Shown here in pieces: positions 35,162-45,065 of a stretch of DNA of 64,000 nucleotides; the first letter of the stretch is position 1, and each line of letters starts with the position of its first letter. The notes under the pieces are model-generated. The model had not been told where the DNA came from and ran no database searches. It was given only the letters and a program-made list of their open reading frames with translations. Source of the DNA: Actinoallomurus oryzae (GTDB taxonomy: Bacteria; Actinomycetota; Actinomycetes; Streptosporangiales; Streptosporangiaceae); assembly GCF_039541955.1 (NCBI RefSeq), contig NZ_BAABHF010000025.1, positions 310,001 through 374,000 of the forward strand. The letters run 5' to 3'. The translations under genes and the position numbers were made by a program.

Positions 35162-35176
35162 CCGATTCGGAATCGG
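35162..35176. promoter_or_regulatory. palindrome upstream of the thiolase operon
   Basis: CCGATTCGGAATCGG is a 15-bp palindrome (7-bp arms, one central base) about 90 bases upstream of the thiolase start and just past the iminopeptidase stop. It could be an operator for an unlinked repressor or a small terminator. Confidence 0.35.
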
Positions 35177-35202
35177 CCAGGCGGGACCGGGCGGCGGCCG
35201 GC

Positions 35203-36162
35203 TCAGGAGCGGGCGAACCGGTCGGTGGCCTCGATCAGGCGGTGCAGGATGCCCGGCTCGCTGTACGCGTGGCCGGCGTCGGCGACGAGGTGGAAGTCCG
35301 CCTCGGGCCAGGCCTGGTGCAGGTCCCACGCGGTCGCCGCCGGCGTCGCTACGTCGTAGCGGCCCTGCACGATCACGCACGGGATGTGCCGGATCTTCTT
35401 GACGTCGCGCAGGAGCTGGTCGTCCTCGAAGAACCCGCCGTTCACGAAGTAGTGGTTCTCGATCCGGGAGAACGCCACCGCATAGTCGTCGGCCGCGTGC
35501 TCCTCGATCAGCTTCTCGTCCGGCAGGAGCGTGATCGTCGACCCCTCCCAGACGCTCCAGGCCCGCGCGGCCGGCAGGCGCACCGCGGGGTCCGGGTCGT
35601 TCAGCCGCGCGTGGAACGCGGTGATCAGGTCGTCGCGCTCGTCCTCCGGTATCGGCTCGACGAACCTCTCCCACAGGTCGGGGAACAGCAGCGAGGCGCC
35701 CTCCTGGTAGTACCAGTACAGCTCGAACGGCCGCAGCGTGAAGATCCCGCGCAGCACCATCTCGGTGACCCGCTCCGGGTGCGTCTCGGCGTACGCGAGG
35801 GCGAGCGCGCTGCCCCACGAGCCGCCGAAGACCATCCACCGGTCGATGCCCAGGTGCTCGCGCAGCAGCTCGATGTCGGCGACGAGGTTCCACGTGGTGT
35901 TGCGCTCGAGCGAGACCGACGGATCGCTCGCGCTCGGCAGGCTGCGCCCGCAGTTGCGCTGGTCGAACAGGACGATGCGGTACGCCTCCGGGTCGAACAG
36001 CCGGCGGTGCCCGGGACCGCACCCGTCGCCCGGGCCGCCGTGGAGCATGACGACCGGCTTGCCGGCGGGGTTCCCGCAGGCCTCCCAGTAGATCCGGTCG
36101 CCGTCGCCGGTCTCCACGAATCCGGATTCGTACGGCTCGATCGGCGGATACAAGGTCTTCAT
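35203..36162 (-). CDS. pip: proline iminopeptidase
   Basis: A 319-residue alpha/beta hydrolase of peptidase family S33 that removes N-terminal proline. The oxyanion motif HGGPG (41-45), the DQRNCGRS strand, the nucleophile Ser115 in GGSWGS, and the Asp and His of VQGRYDVATP and AGHAYSEPG are all present. MKTLYPPIEPYESGFVETGDG is the standard N-terminus. It is upstream of and co-directional with the thiolase operon, separated by about 130 bases. Confidence 0.95.
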   Translation of the reverse strand: MKTLYPPIEPYESGFVETGDGDRIYWEACGNPAGKPVVMLHGGPGDGCGPGHRRLFDPEAYRIVLFDQRNCGRSLPSASDPSVSLERNTTWNLVADIELLREHLGIDRWMVFGGSWGSALALAYAETHPERVTEMVLRGIFTLRPFELYWYYQEGASLLFPDLWERFVEPIPEDERDDLITAFHARLNDPDPAVRLPAARAWSVWEGSTITLLPDEKLIEEHAADDYAVAFSRIENHYFVNGGFFEDDQLLRDVKKIRHIPCVIVQGRYDVATPAATAWDLHQAWPEADFHLVADAGHAYSEPGILHRLIEATDRFARS

Positions 36163-36226
36163 CAGTAGCGCGGCGTGGAGACCCCGGCGTTGAGGCCGAG
36201 GAGGAAGCGCCGCTTCCCTCCCTCAT

Positions 36227-37515
36227 TCATACGGTCTTACATACTGACCTGATAACGTGTGAGCCATGGCGAAGCAGGTGAAGCGAGCGTACAAGTATCG
36301 CTTCTATCCCTCGCCTGAACAGGCCGCCGAGCTGTCTCGCACCTTCGGGTGCGTGCGCCTGGTCTACAACAAGGCGTTGGAAGCCCGTACGGCCGCCTGG
36401 TACACCGAGCGCCGCCGGGTCTCTTACGCGCAGTCCTCGGCGATGCTGACCGAGTGGAAGCGTTCGGAGGAGTACGCGTTCCTCAACGAGGTCTCCTCCG
36501 TTCCTCTCCAGCAGACCCTGCGGCACCTGCAAGGTGCGTTCGCGGCATTCTGGGAGAAACGCGCCCGCTACCCGGTGTTCAAATCGCGCAAGAAGTCACG
36601 GCAGTCGGCCGAGTACACCCGCAGTGCGTTCCGCTGGCGTGACGGACGGGTCACCTTGGCGAAGATGGCTGACCCGCTGAACATCGTGTGGTCTCGGCCG
36701 CTGCCGGAGGGCGCGGAGCCGTCCGCGGTGACCATAAGCCGGGACACGGCCGGACGCTGGTTCGTGTCCATCCTGGTGGAGACTGGCATCGGACGGCTGG
36801 ACGCGTCCAGCGAAACGGTCGGCATCGACGTGGGCATCACGTCCCTGCTCACCCTGTCGACCGGGGAGAAGATCACCAATCCCCGTCATGAGCGGAGGGA
36901 CCGTGCCCGGCTGGCCAAAGCCCAGCGCGGTTTGGCCCGCAAAGCAGAAGGGTCGAACAACCGGGCCAAAGCCCGTCTGAAGGTCGCCCGCATCCACGCC
37001 AGAATCGCCGACCGGCGCCGCGACCACCTGCAAAAACTGTCGACTCGGCTCGTCCGTGAGAACCAAACGGTCGTGATCGAGGATCTGAACGTCCGCAACA
37101 TGATCAAGAACCATTCACTGGCCCGCGCGATTTCCGATGCGGGCTGGCGGGACCTGCGGGGCATGCTGGAATACAAGTGCGACTGGTATGGCCGTGAGCT
37201 GGTCGTGATCGACCGCTGGTTCCCCAGCAGGAAGACCTGCTCGACCTGCGGGCATGCGGTCAACGCTCTGCCGCTGAACGCCCGGAAATGGACCTGCCCC
37301 GCGTGTGGGACGGTCCACGACCGGGACGTGAACGCGGCGAGGAACATCCGTGCCGCCGGGCTGGCGGCTCAAGCCTGTGGAGACGGTGTAAGACCCCAAC
37401 CGCGTACGCGGGGCGGGCGGCCGTCGCTGAAGCAGGAAACCCCGACCCGCGAGGGAAGGGATCCCCGCCCTTCAGGGCGGCGGAGGAAGCCAAGGGCGGC
37501 ATTTTCTCATCAATC
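36227..37515 (+). mobile_element. solo-TnpB element of the IS200/IS605 superfamily (IS1341-like)
   Basis: An accessory gene (tnpB) with a right-end hairpin and no tnpA transposase gene. The ends are not precisely defined. The left end is somewhere in 36200-36265, and the right end is near the AT-rich stretch after the CCGCCC-TTCA-GGGCGG hairpin. No target-site duplication is expected for this class. Confidence 0.7.
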
Positions 37516-37534
37516 AATCGATCGAGGGGATTGA
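36266..37534 (+). CDS. tnpB: RNA-guided endonuclease TnpB
   Basis: A 422-residue TnpB. The N-terminal wedge/REC part starts KRAYKYRFYPSPEQAAELSRTFGCVRLVYNKAL. The RuvC-like catalytic triad is intact: Asp188 (GIDVGITS), Glu272 (VVIEDLNV) and Asp354 (HDRDVNAARN). The zinc ribbon has Cys325, Cys328, Cys344 and Cys347. It should be a functional guided nuclease using the overlapping right-end RNA. The C-terminal 60 residues read through the right-end sequence and are rich in Arg and Pro. No tnpA is adjacent. Confidence 0.93.
   Translation: MAKQVKRAYKYRFYPSPEQAAELSRTFGCVRLVYNKALEARTAAWYTERRRVSYAQSSAMLTEWKRSEEYAFLNEVSSVPLQQTLRHLQGAFAAFWEKRARYPVFKSRKKSRQSAEYTRSAFRWRDGRVTLAKMADPLNIVWSRPLPEGAEPSAVTISRDTAGRWFVSILVETGIGRLDASSETVGIDVGITSLLTLSTGEKITNPRHERRDRARLAKAQRGLARKAEGSNNRAKARLKVARIHARIADRRRDHLQKLSTRLVRENQTVVIEDLNVRNMIKNHSLARAISDAGWRDLRGMLEYKCDWYGRELVVIDRWFPSRKTCSTCGHAVNALPLNARKWTCPACGTVHDRDVNAARNIRAAGLAAQACGDGVRPQPRTRGGRPSLKQETPTREGRDPRPSGRRRKPRAAFSHQSIDRGD
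37370..37515 (+). ncRNA. predicted omega RNA (reRNA) of the TnpB element
   Basis: By analogy with characterised TnpB systems, the scaffold RNA overlaps the 3' end of tnpB and ends at the right end, with the guide copied from flanking DNA. The conserved hairpin CCGCCC-TTCA-GGGCGG lies at 37465-37480. The exact end, and so the guide, cannot be fixed here. Confidence 0.45.
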
Positions 37535-37691
37535 CGGCTTCGCACAGTGACGCCGACGCGCCCGTGCGTCTCCCCTCCCAGGTCACACCCCCTTCTCGGA
37601 GGAGGGCATGGGGGGATTGATCCACGAGTGATGCGCCACACGTTCCCGGACATGGCAGACAGCCTCGCGAGACGCCCTTAGAGTTCCCTAT

Positions 37692-39581
37692 GTGAGCGAT
37701 CTCAATGGTTCGGGCGGTTCTTACTCCGCGGAGGGCGGCGGGTCGTCCTGGTTGCCGGGCAACGGCAGCCGGCCGGCCCGGAGCGGCGACGCGGAACAGC
37801 CGGGCGAGGTCGTCGACCGGCTGCGGCAGATGGCGGACATGCTCGCCGGCGCGCTGGCGCAGGGTGAGCAGAAGGTCGCCGAGGCCAAGCAGGAGGCCGC
37901 GGTCCAGATCGCGGCCGTCCAGGCGGAGCACGAGAAGACCAAGCAGGAGGCGACCTCTGCCTGGCAGGAGGTCGAGCGGCTCCGCACCCAGGTGCAGCAG
38001 GCGCAGGCCACCGCGCGCCAGATGCTCGCCGAGCGCGAGAGCGCCAAACAGGACGCCGCCGCGGCGATGCAGGAGATCGAGCGGGTCGGCGCCCAGAACG
38101 AACAGCTCGACCAGCGCGCCGAGCAGGCCGAGGCGGCCGTGCGGCAGCTCATGACCGAGCGTGAGGCCGCCCAGCGCGACGCCGCCGCGATGCGCCAGGA
38201 GGCGCAGTCCGTACGGCAGCAGAAGGAGCAGGCCGAGGCCACCGGTCGCCAGCTCATGGCCGAGCGCGAGTCGGCCAAGCAGGACGCCGCGGCGATGCAG
38301 CAGGAGCTCGACCGCGTACGCGCGCAGCTGGAGGAGATGAACCAGCGCGTCGAGCAGTCCGAGGCCGCCGTGCGCCAGGCGATCTCCGAGCGCGAGTCGG
38401 CCAAGCAGGAGGCCAACACCGCCTGGCAGGAGGGCCTGCGGGCCCGCGCGCAGGCCGAGCAGTCCGAGGCCGCCATGCGGCAGGCCATCAGCGAGCGCGA
38501 CAACGCCCAGAGCGAGGCCGTCGGGGCCCGGCAGCAGACCGACCAGGCGCTCGCCAAGGCGCGTACGGCCGAGCAGCAGGCCCGCGCGGCCGAGCAGCGC
38601 AGCGAGCAGTCCGAGGCCGCCGTGCGGCAGATGATGTCCGAGCGTGACACCGCTCAGCGTGAGGCGGTCGGGGCCCGGCAGGAGACCGAACAGGCGCTCG
38701 CCCAGCTGCGCGCGACCGAGCAGCGCGCGGAGCAGTCCGAGGCCGCCGTGCGCCAGATGATGTCCGAGCGCGAGGCGGCCCAGCGCGAGGCCGCCGGCGC
38801 CTGGCAGGAGACCGAGCGCCTGCGCGCCCAGGCGGAGCAGTCCGAGGCCGCGATGCGGCAGGCCTTCACCGAACGCGACCAGGCCCGCGCGCAGGCGGAG
38901 CAGTTCGAGGTCGCCGCTCGCCAGGCGATGTCCGAACGCGACCAGATGCGCGAGGACCGCGACGAGGCGCACCGCTCCGCCGGAGAGGCGCAGGCGGGGC
39001 GCAAGGCCCTCGAGGGCGAGCGCGACCGCATCTCCAAGCACGCCGCCGACCTGGCCCAGGCGCTGGAGACCGCGCAGGCCGAGCTGAACACCCTGCGCAG
39101 CAGGCTCGCCGACCTGGAGGCCGCCTCCAAGGACGCCGACGTCCTCCGGCGCCGCGTCCAGGACCTCGACGCCGAGCGGCGCCGTGCGCTCGACAGCGTC
39201 AAGCAGATCGAGAACGACCGCGACAGCGCCGAGCTCGCGCAGGCCCGCGCCGCGTCGGAGCTGGCGCAGACCCAGCGCCGGGTGGAGGACCTCATCCGCG
39301 AGCGCGACCAGGCGCTCGCCCAGGCCCGCCAGGTCGGCGCCGAACGCGACTCGATCAGCGAGAAGCTGAAGGAGCGCGAGCAGTGGGTCGACCAGCTCGC
39401 CGAGGCCGTCACCCAGCAGCGCGACGCCCTGTCGGCCCTGTCGGCCGAGCGTGACCAGGCGCGCACGTCGGCGGACCAGGCGAGGAAGCTGATCGACGAT
39501 CTGACCGGCCAGCTGCGCACGATGTCACCGGGGGCCGCTGGGAGCGCCGCCACCGGAAGTTACGCCGGGGGCTACAGCTGA
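37692..39581 (+). CDS. large repeat-built coiled-coil protein
   Basis: 629 residues. A Gly/Ser-rich N-terminus of about 35 residues is followed by almost continuous coiled coil (about 40-600) and a short Gly/Ser tail (SPGAAGSAATGSYAGGYS). The region 145-430 consists of seven to eight related units of about 35 residues, centred on SEAAVRQ.MSERE.AQREA. There are no membrane segments and no enzymatic motif. The GTG at 37692 has no strong ribosome site. It lies between the TnpB element and pyrG, upstream of the parA/scpAB region. A scaffold or polar-growth/segregation role is only a guess. Confidence 0.72.
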   Translation: MSDLNGSGGSYSAEGGGSSWLPGNGSRPARSGDAEQPGEVVDRLRQMADMLAGALAQGEQKVAEAKQEAAVQIAAVQAEHEKTKQEATSAWQEVERLRTQVQQAQATARQMLAERESAKQDAAAAMQEIERVGAQNEQLDQRAEQAEAAVRQLMTEREAAQRDAAAMRQEAQSVRQQKEQAEATGRQLMAERESAKQDAAAMQQELDRVRAQLEEMNQRVEQSEAAVRQAISERESAKQEANTAWQEGLRARAQAEQSEAAMRQAISERDNAQSEAVGARQQTDQALAKARTAEQQARAAEQRSEQSEAAVRQMMSERDTAQREAVGARQETEQALAQLRATEQRAEQSEAAVRQMMSEREAAQREAAGAWQETERLRAQAEQSEAAMRQAFTERDQARAQAEQFEVAARQAMSERDQMREDRDEAHRSAGEAQAGRKALEGERDRISKHAADLAQALETAQAELNTLRSRLADLEAASKDADVLRRRVQDLDAERRRALDSVKQIENDRDSAELAQARAASELAQTQRRVEDLIRERDQALAQARQVGAERDSISEKLKEREQWVDQLAEAVTQQRDALSALSAERDQARTSADQARKLIDDLTGQLRTMSPGAAGSAATGSYAGGYS

Positions 39582-39618
39582 TCTGATCGGCTCGCGGCTG
39601 ATCAGGTACATCGCCTGT

Positions 39619-39624
39619 TATCCT
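39619..39624 (+). promoter_or_regulatory. -10 box of the pyrG promoter
   Basis: TATCCT would place the transcription start near 39631 and leave a leader of about 67 nt before the TTG at 39698. I could not assign a good -35. Confidence 0.45.
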
Positions 39625-39644
39625 GGTGGCCCGTGGAGATTGGC

Positions 39645-39665
39645 CGCCCACCGGTCAGGTGGGCG
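39645..39665 (+). promoter_or_regulatory. hairpin in the pyrG leader
   Basis: Perfect 8-bp stem CGCCCACC/GGTGGGCG with a 5-nt loop in the short pyrG 5' leader. It has no T tract. It could be an attenuator-like or mRNA-stabilising element. Confidence 0.4.
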
Positions 39666-39697
39666 CAGCCGCGACAACGACCACGGGAGCGTCCCTC

Positions 39698-41349
<1,652 letters not shown>

Positions 41350-41353
<4 letters not shown>

Positions 41354-41412
41354 GCGATCGGAGCGGTGAGCACGGCGGGCCCGGTCTCTCCTCCGGCGGG
41401 GGAGCGGACGCC
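41350..41412 (+). repeat. relay module relic forming the N-terminus of the NUDIX gene
   Basis: It starts ATGAGCGATCGGAGCGGTGAG and continues GGTCTCTCCTCCGGCGGGGG, close to the cmk-der module (GGTCTCTCCTCCGACGGAGG). Here the ribosome-site and start-codon end is mutated and the frame runs on into the enzyme. This looks like an element captured as coding sequence. Confidence 0.55.
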
Positions 41413-42039
41413 GGCGCCGCGGAACTGGCCGACACCCCCGAGTCGTGGCCGGTCGAGGGCCGCGAGGAGCACTTCAAGGGCCGCATCGTCGAGGTCCGCA
41501 CCGACCGGGTACGCATGCCGAACGGCGACACGACCGAGGTCGTCCAGCGCGACATCGTCATCCACCCCGGCTCGGTCGGCGTGATCGGCCTGGACGACCA
41601 GGACCGCGTCCTGCTCATCCGCCAGTACCGCCACCCGGTCGGCCGCCTGCTCTGGGAACCCCCGGCGGGGCTGCGCGACGTCGACGGCGAGCCACCGTGG
41701 CGTACGGCGGCCCGCGAGCTCGCCGAGGAGGCCGGCTACCGGGCCCGCGAGTGGCACACGCTGGTCGACGTCTTCACCTCCCCGGGCATGACCAACGAGC
41801 GCGTGCGCGTCTTCCTCGCCCGCGGGCTCAGCGAGATCCCCGAGGAGGAGATCGACTTCGAACGGATCCACGAGGAGGCCGGGATGCCGGTCGCCTGGGT
41901 GCCGCTCGACGAGGCGGTCGCCGCGGTGCGGCGCGGGCACATCCACAACCCCCTTGCGGTGATGGGTATCTTGTCGGTCTACGCCGCACGGGAGACGGGT
42001 TACCGTGACCTTCGCGCGCCCGACGCCCCGGAAGGATGA
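41350..42039 (+). CDS. NUDIX hydrolase, ADP-ribose pyrophosphatase type
   Basis: A 229-residue NUDIX enzyme. The box GX5EX7REXXEEXG is complete (from GLRDVDGEPPW to RELAEEAGY). The fold and the LLWEPPAGL segment match ADP-ribose pyrophosphatases (NudF-like), which split ADP-ribose into AMP and ribose 5-phosphate. The catalytic part starts near residue 36. The first 35 residues are low-complexity Ser/Gly and derive from a start-codon relay module. ATG 41350 overlaps the pyrG stop. xerD follows after about 40 bases. Confidence 0.9.
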
Positions 42040-42079
42040 CACGTCGAGCCCCCTCGACCCGCCTGGATGAGGTGCCGCG

Positions 42080-43027
42080 CTGATACCAGCCGCCGGAGAA
42101 GAGCTCGGGCCAGCGCTGCGGGCCGAGGTACGCGCGTACCTCGACCATCTCGCGGTCGACCGCGGCCTGGCGGCCAACACGCTGAGCTCGTACCGGCGTG
42201 ACCTGCGGCGCTACGTCGACACGCTCGTCGCTCGCGGCCGTACGGCGATCGGGCAGGTCGGCGAGGACGACGTCGTGTCCTTCCTGGACCGGCTGCGCGA
42301 GGGCGACGAGCGGCACCCGCCGCTCGCCGCCGGGTCGGCCGCCCGCGCGGCCGTCGCGGTCCGCGGCCTGCACCGCTTCGCCGTGCGAGAGGGGCTGTCG
42401 GCCGCCGACCCGGCGCGCGACGTACGGCCGCCGTCGGCGCCGCGCCGGCGGCCGAGGGCGATCACGATCGAGGAGGTCGAGCGTCTCCTCGCGGCGGCCG
42501 GCCAGGGTGACACGCCGCGCGACCTGCGCGACCGGGCCCTGCTGGAGGTGCTGTACGGCACCGGCGCCCGGATCTCCGAGGCGGTCGGGCTCGAGGTCGG
42601 CGACGTCGACCTCGAGCGTGCCGTCGTCCGGCTGCACGGCACCGGGGCCAGGGCCCGCCTCGTCCCGGTCGGCCGGTACGCCCGTGAGGCGCTCGAGACC
42701 TATCTCCTGCGGGCGCGCCCGGCGCTCGGCCCGCCCGGCGGCAGCGGCGGCCCGCTGTTCCTCAACGCCCGCGGCGGGCGGCTGTCGCGCCAGAGCGCCT
42801 GGTCGACGCTGCGGACGGCGGCCGGCCGCGCGCAGCTCAAGGACGTCTCACCGCACACCCTACGGCATTCCTTCGCGACGCATCTCCTCGACGGCGGAGC
42901 CGACGTCAGGGCGGTCCAGGAGCTGCTGGGCCACGCGTCCGTGGCGACGACCCAGATCTACACGCTGGTCACCGTCGACCGGCTGCGGGAGGTTTACGCT
43001 TCGGCGCACCCGCGCGCCAGTGTCTGA
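42080..43027 (+). CDS. xerD: tyrosine recombinase XerD
   Basis: Core residues match XerD, which resolves chromosome dimers with XerC at dif. The N-terminal SAM-like DNA-binding domain (YLDHLAVDRGLAANTLSSYRRDL) and the catalytic domain are both readable. Catalytic residues are Arg in GTGARISEAV, His/Arg in HTLRHSFATHLL, His in LLGHASVATTQ and Tyr in IYT. The first ATG/GTG/TTG in frame is at 42275 and would delete the N-terminal domain. I propose the CTG at 42080, six bases after TGAGGTG, giving 315 residues. The next in-frame stop upstream is at 42068-42070. Confidence 0.85.
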   Translation: MIPAAGEELGPALRAEVRAYLDHLAVDRGLAANTLSSYRRDLRRYVDTLVARGRTAIGQVGEDDVVSFLDRLREGDERHPPLAAGSAARAAVAVRGLHRFAVREGLSAADPARDVRPPSAPRRRPRAITIEEVERLLAAAGQGDTPRDLRDRALLEVLYGTGARISEAVGLEVGDVDLERAVVRLHGTGARARLVPVGRYAREALETYLLRARPALGPPGGSGGPLFLNARGGRLSRQSAWSTLRTAAGRAQLKDVSPHTLRHSFATHLLDGGADVRAVQELLGHASVATTQIYTLVTVDRLREVYASAHPRASV

Positions 43028-43198
43028 GAGACTTGCCGGAGCCCCGGCTCGTCGTGAGCGGCGGCCGGGCGTGGGGTTCTGGGCGGTATCCGAACAAAGG
43101 CGCGACCGTCGGTGTGCCGCCTTGCCGCCTTACTTGACAGGCCATAGAGTCCCCATCTTGACGGCAAACCAAGGTCGCCGGGGAGGTTCGAGGAGCTG

Positions 43199-44131
43199 GT
43201 GACTGACATCAGCGCGCACGAGGAGAGAGCACGTTCGGAGAGTGTGCTTTCGACCGCGATCGCGACCGATCCGCGAGACGCCGCGCCGCTAGGACCGACG
43301 CAGCGTCCCATTCCGTCGTTCCCCGACCCACCCCCGCTGGCCGAGCACGGGCCCGCCCGCATCGTCTCGGTCTGTAACCAGAAGGGCGGGGTCGGCAAGA
43401 CGACGACGACCATCAACCTGGGCGCGTCCCTGGCCGAGCAGGGGCGGCGGGTGCTGCTCGTCGACTTCGACCCGCAGGGCGCGCTGTCGGTGGGCCTGGG
43501 CAAGGGCGACCCCCGCCAGCTCGACCTCACGATCTACAACCTGCTCATGGAGCGGGGCGTGGACACCGAAGAGGTCATCCTGGAGACCAGCGTCGAGGGC
43601 ATGGACCTGTTGCCCAGCAACATCGACCTGTCCGGCGCGGAGGTCCAGCTCGTCCACGAGGTCGGCCGCGAGTACATCCTCGGCGGACTGCTCAAGCCGG
43701 TCGTGGCCGACTACGACTACATCATGATCGACTGTCAGCCGTCGCTGGGCCTGCTGACCGTCAACGCGCTGACCGCCAGCCAGGGCGTGCTCGTCCCCCT
43801 CGAGTGCGAATACTTCGCGATGCGCGGTGTCGCGCTGCTCATGGAGACGATCGAGAAGGTACAAGGGCGGCTCAACGAGGAGCTGTCCATCGACGGCTTC
43901 CTCGCGACGATGTACGACTCGCGCACGCTCCACACCCGCGAGGTGCTCGGCCGCATCGTGGACGCCTTCGGTGAGAAGGTCTTCCACACGGTCATCAACC
44001 GCACCGTACGGTTCCCGGACGCGACGGTCGTGGGTGAGCCCATCACCCGCTTCGACCCGTCGTCCATGGGCGCCAACGCCTACCGGGAGCTCGCCAAGGA
44101 GGTACTCCAGAGGTGGCAGCACCTCACCTGA
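43199..44131 (+). CDS. parA: ParA/Soj-family chromosome-partitioning ATPase
   Basis: A 310-residue Walker-type ATPase. The deviant P-loop CNQKGGVGKTTTTINLGA, LVDFDPQGALSVGLG and DYIMIDCQPSLGLLTVNAL are all present. An extended, unstructured N-terminus of about 50 residues precedes it. There is no parB next to it, so this is the second, scpAB-linked ParA-like protein and not the origin-proximal ParA. GTG 43199 is preceded by GGGAGG and GAGGAG. A TTGACA -35-like box lies at 43134-43139. Confidence 0.9.
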   Translation: MTDISAHEERARSESVLSTAIATDPRDAAPLGPTQRPIPSFPDPPPLAEHGPARIVSVCNQKGGVGKTTTTINLGASLAEQGRRVLLVDFDPQGALSVGLGKGDPRQLDLTIYNLLMERGVDTEEVILETSVEGMDLLPSNIDLSGAEVQLVHEVGREYILGGLLKPVVADYDYIMIDCQPSLGLLTVNALTASQGVLVPLECEYFAMRGVALLMETIEKVQGRLNEELSIDGFLATMYDSRTLHTREVLGRIVDAFGEKVFHTVINRTVRFPDATVVGEPITRFDPSSMGANAYRELAKEVLQRWQHLT

Positions 44132-44213
44132 CCGGTCCCGGTGCGGCCCCTGACCGCACCGGACCGCCGAGGGGTGCACCCGGGCGTCACGCTCCCACGT
44201 GGCAGGGGAGTGC

Positions 44214-45065
44214 GTGACCTCCACTACCGTTGGCGAGGTGAGCGAGCCGGCCGCGGAGGAGCACAAGCACGGGTTCGAAGTGCACCTCGACAACTTCGAG
44301 GGTCCCTTCGACCTGCTCCTCGGCTTGATCGCCAAGCACAAGCTGGACATCACCGAGGTGGCCCTGCACAAGGTCACCGATGAGTTCATCGCCCACATCC
44401 GCACCCGCGGCCGCGAGTGGGACCTCGACCAGGCGAGCTACTTCCTGCTGGTCGCCGCCACTCTGCTCGACCTGAAGGCCGCGCGGCTGCTGCCCTCCGG
44501 AGAGGTCGAGGACGAAGAGGACCTCGCCCTGCTGGAGGCCCGCGACCTGCTGTTCGCGCGGCTGCTGCAGTACCGCGCGTACAAGGAGGTCGCGGGGGTC
44601 TTCTCGGGGCGGATCGCCCGCGAGTCGCGCCGCTTCGCCCGTACGGTGCCGATGGAGCCGCGGTTCGCGAACCTCCTGCCCGAGGTGCTCATCGGCCTGG
44701 GCCCGGCCGAATTCGCCCGGCTGGCCGCCAAGACCCTCGCGCCCAAACCCGTGCCGACGGTGTCGACCACGCACATCTACGCGCCGCAGGCGAGCGTCAA
44801 GGAGCAGGCCGCCCTGCTCGTGAAGCGTCTGCGGCGGCTGGAGCGCGCCACGTTCCGGGCGCTGACCGCCGACTGCGCCGGCACCTTCGAGGTCGTCGCG
44901 CGGTTCCTGGCCGTGCTCGAGCTCTACCGGGAGAAGGCCGTCGCGCTGGAGCAGGCGGAGCCGCTCGGCGAGCTGTACATCACCTGGACCGGCACCGAAG
45001 AGGGTGAGGTCGTCGTCGGCGACGACTACTCAGGACGACCCGCGGAGAAGAAGGACGATGACTGA
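44214..45065 (+). CDS. scpA: segregation and condensation protein A
   Basis: About 283 residues. The kleisin subunit of the SMC-ScpAB condensin. The family block FEVHLDNFEGPFDLLLGLIAKHKLDITEVAL is near the N-terminus, SYFLLVAATLLDLKAARLLP follows, and a C-terminal winged helix spans the last 80 residues. GTG 44214 is preferred for the GGGGAG upstream. GTG 44199 and 44238 are alternatives. It overlaps scpB by eight bases. Confidence 0.93.
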   Translation: MTSTTVGEVSEPAAEEHKHGFEVHLDNFEGPFDLLLGLIAKHKLDITEVALHKVTDEFIAHIRTRGREWDLDQASYFLLVAATLLDLKAARLLPSGEVEDEEDLALLEARDLLFARLLQYRAYKEVAGVFSGRIARESRRFARTVPMEPRFANLLPEVLIGLGPAEFARLAAKTLAPKPVPTVSTTHIYAPQASVKEQAALLVKRLRRLERATFRALTADCAGTFEVVARFLAVLELYREKAVALEQAEPLGELYITWTGTEEGEVVVGDDYSGRPAEKKDDD

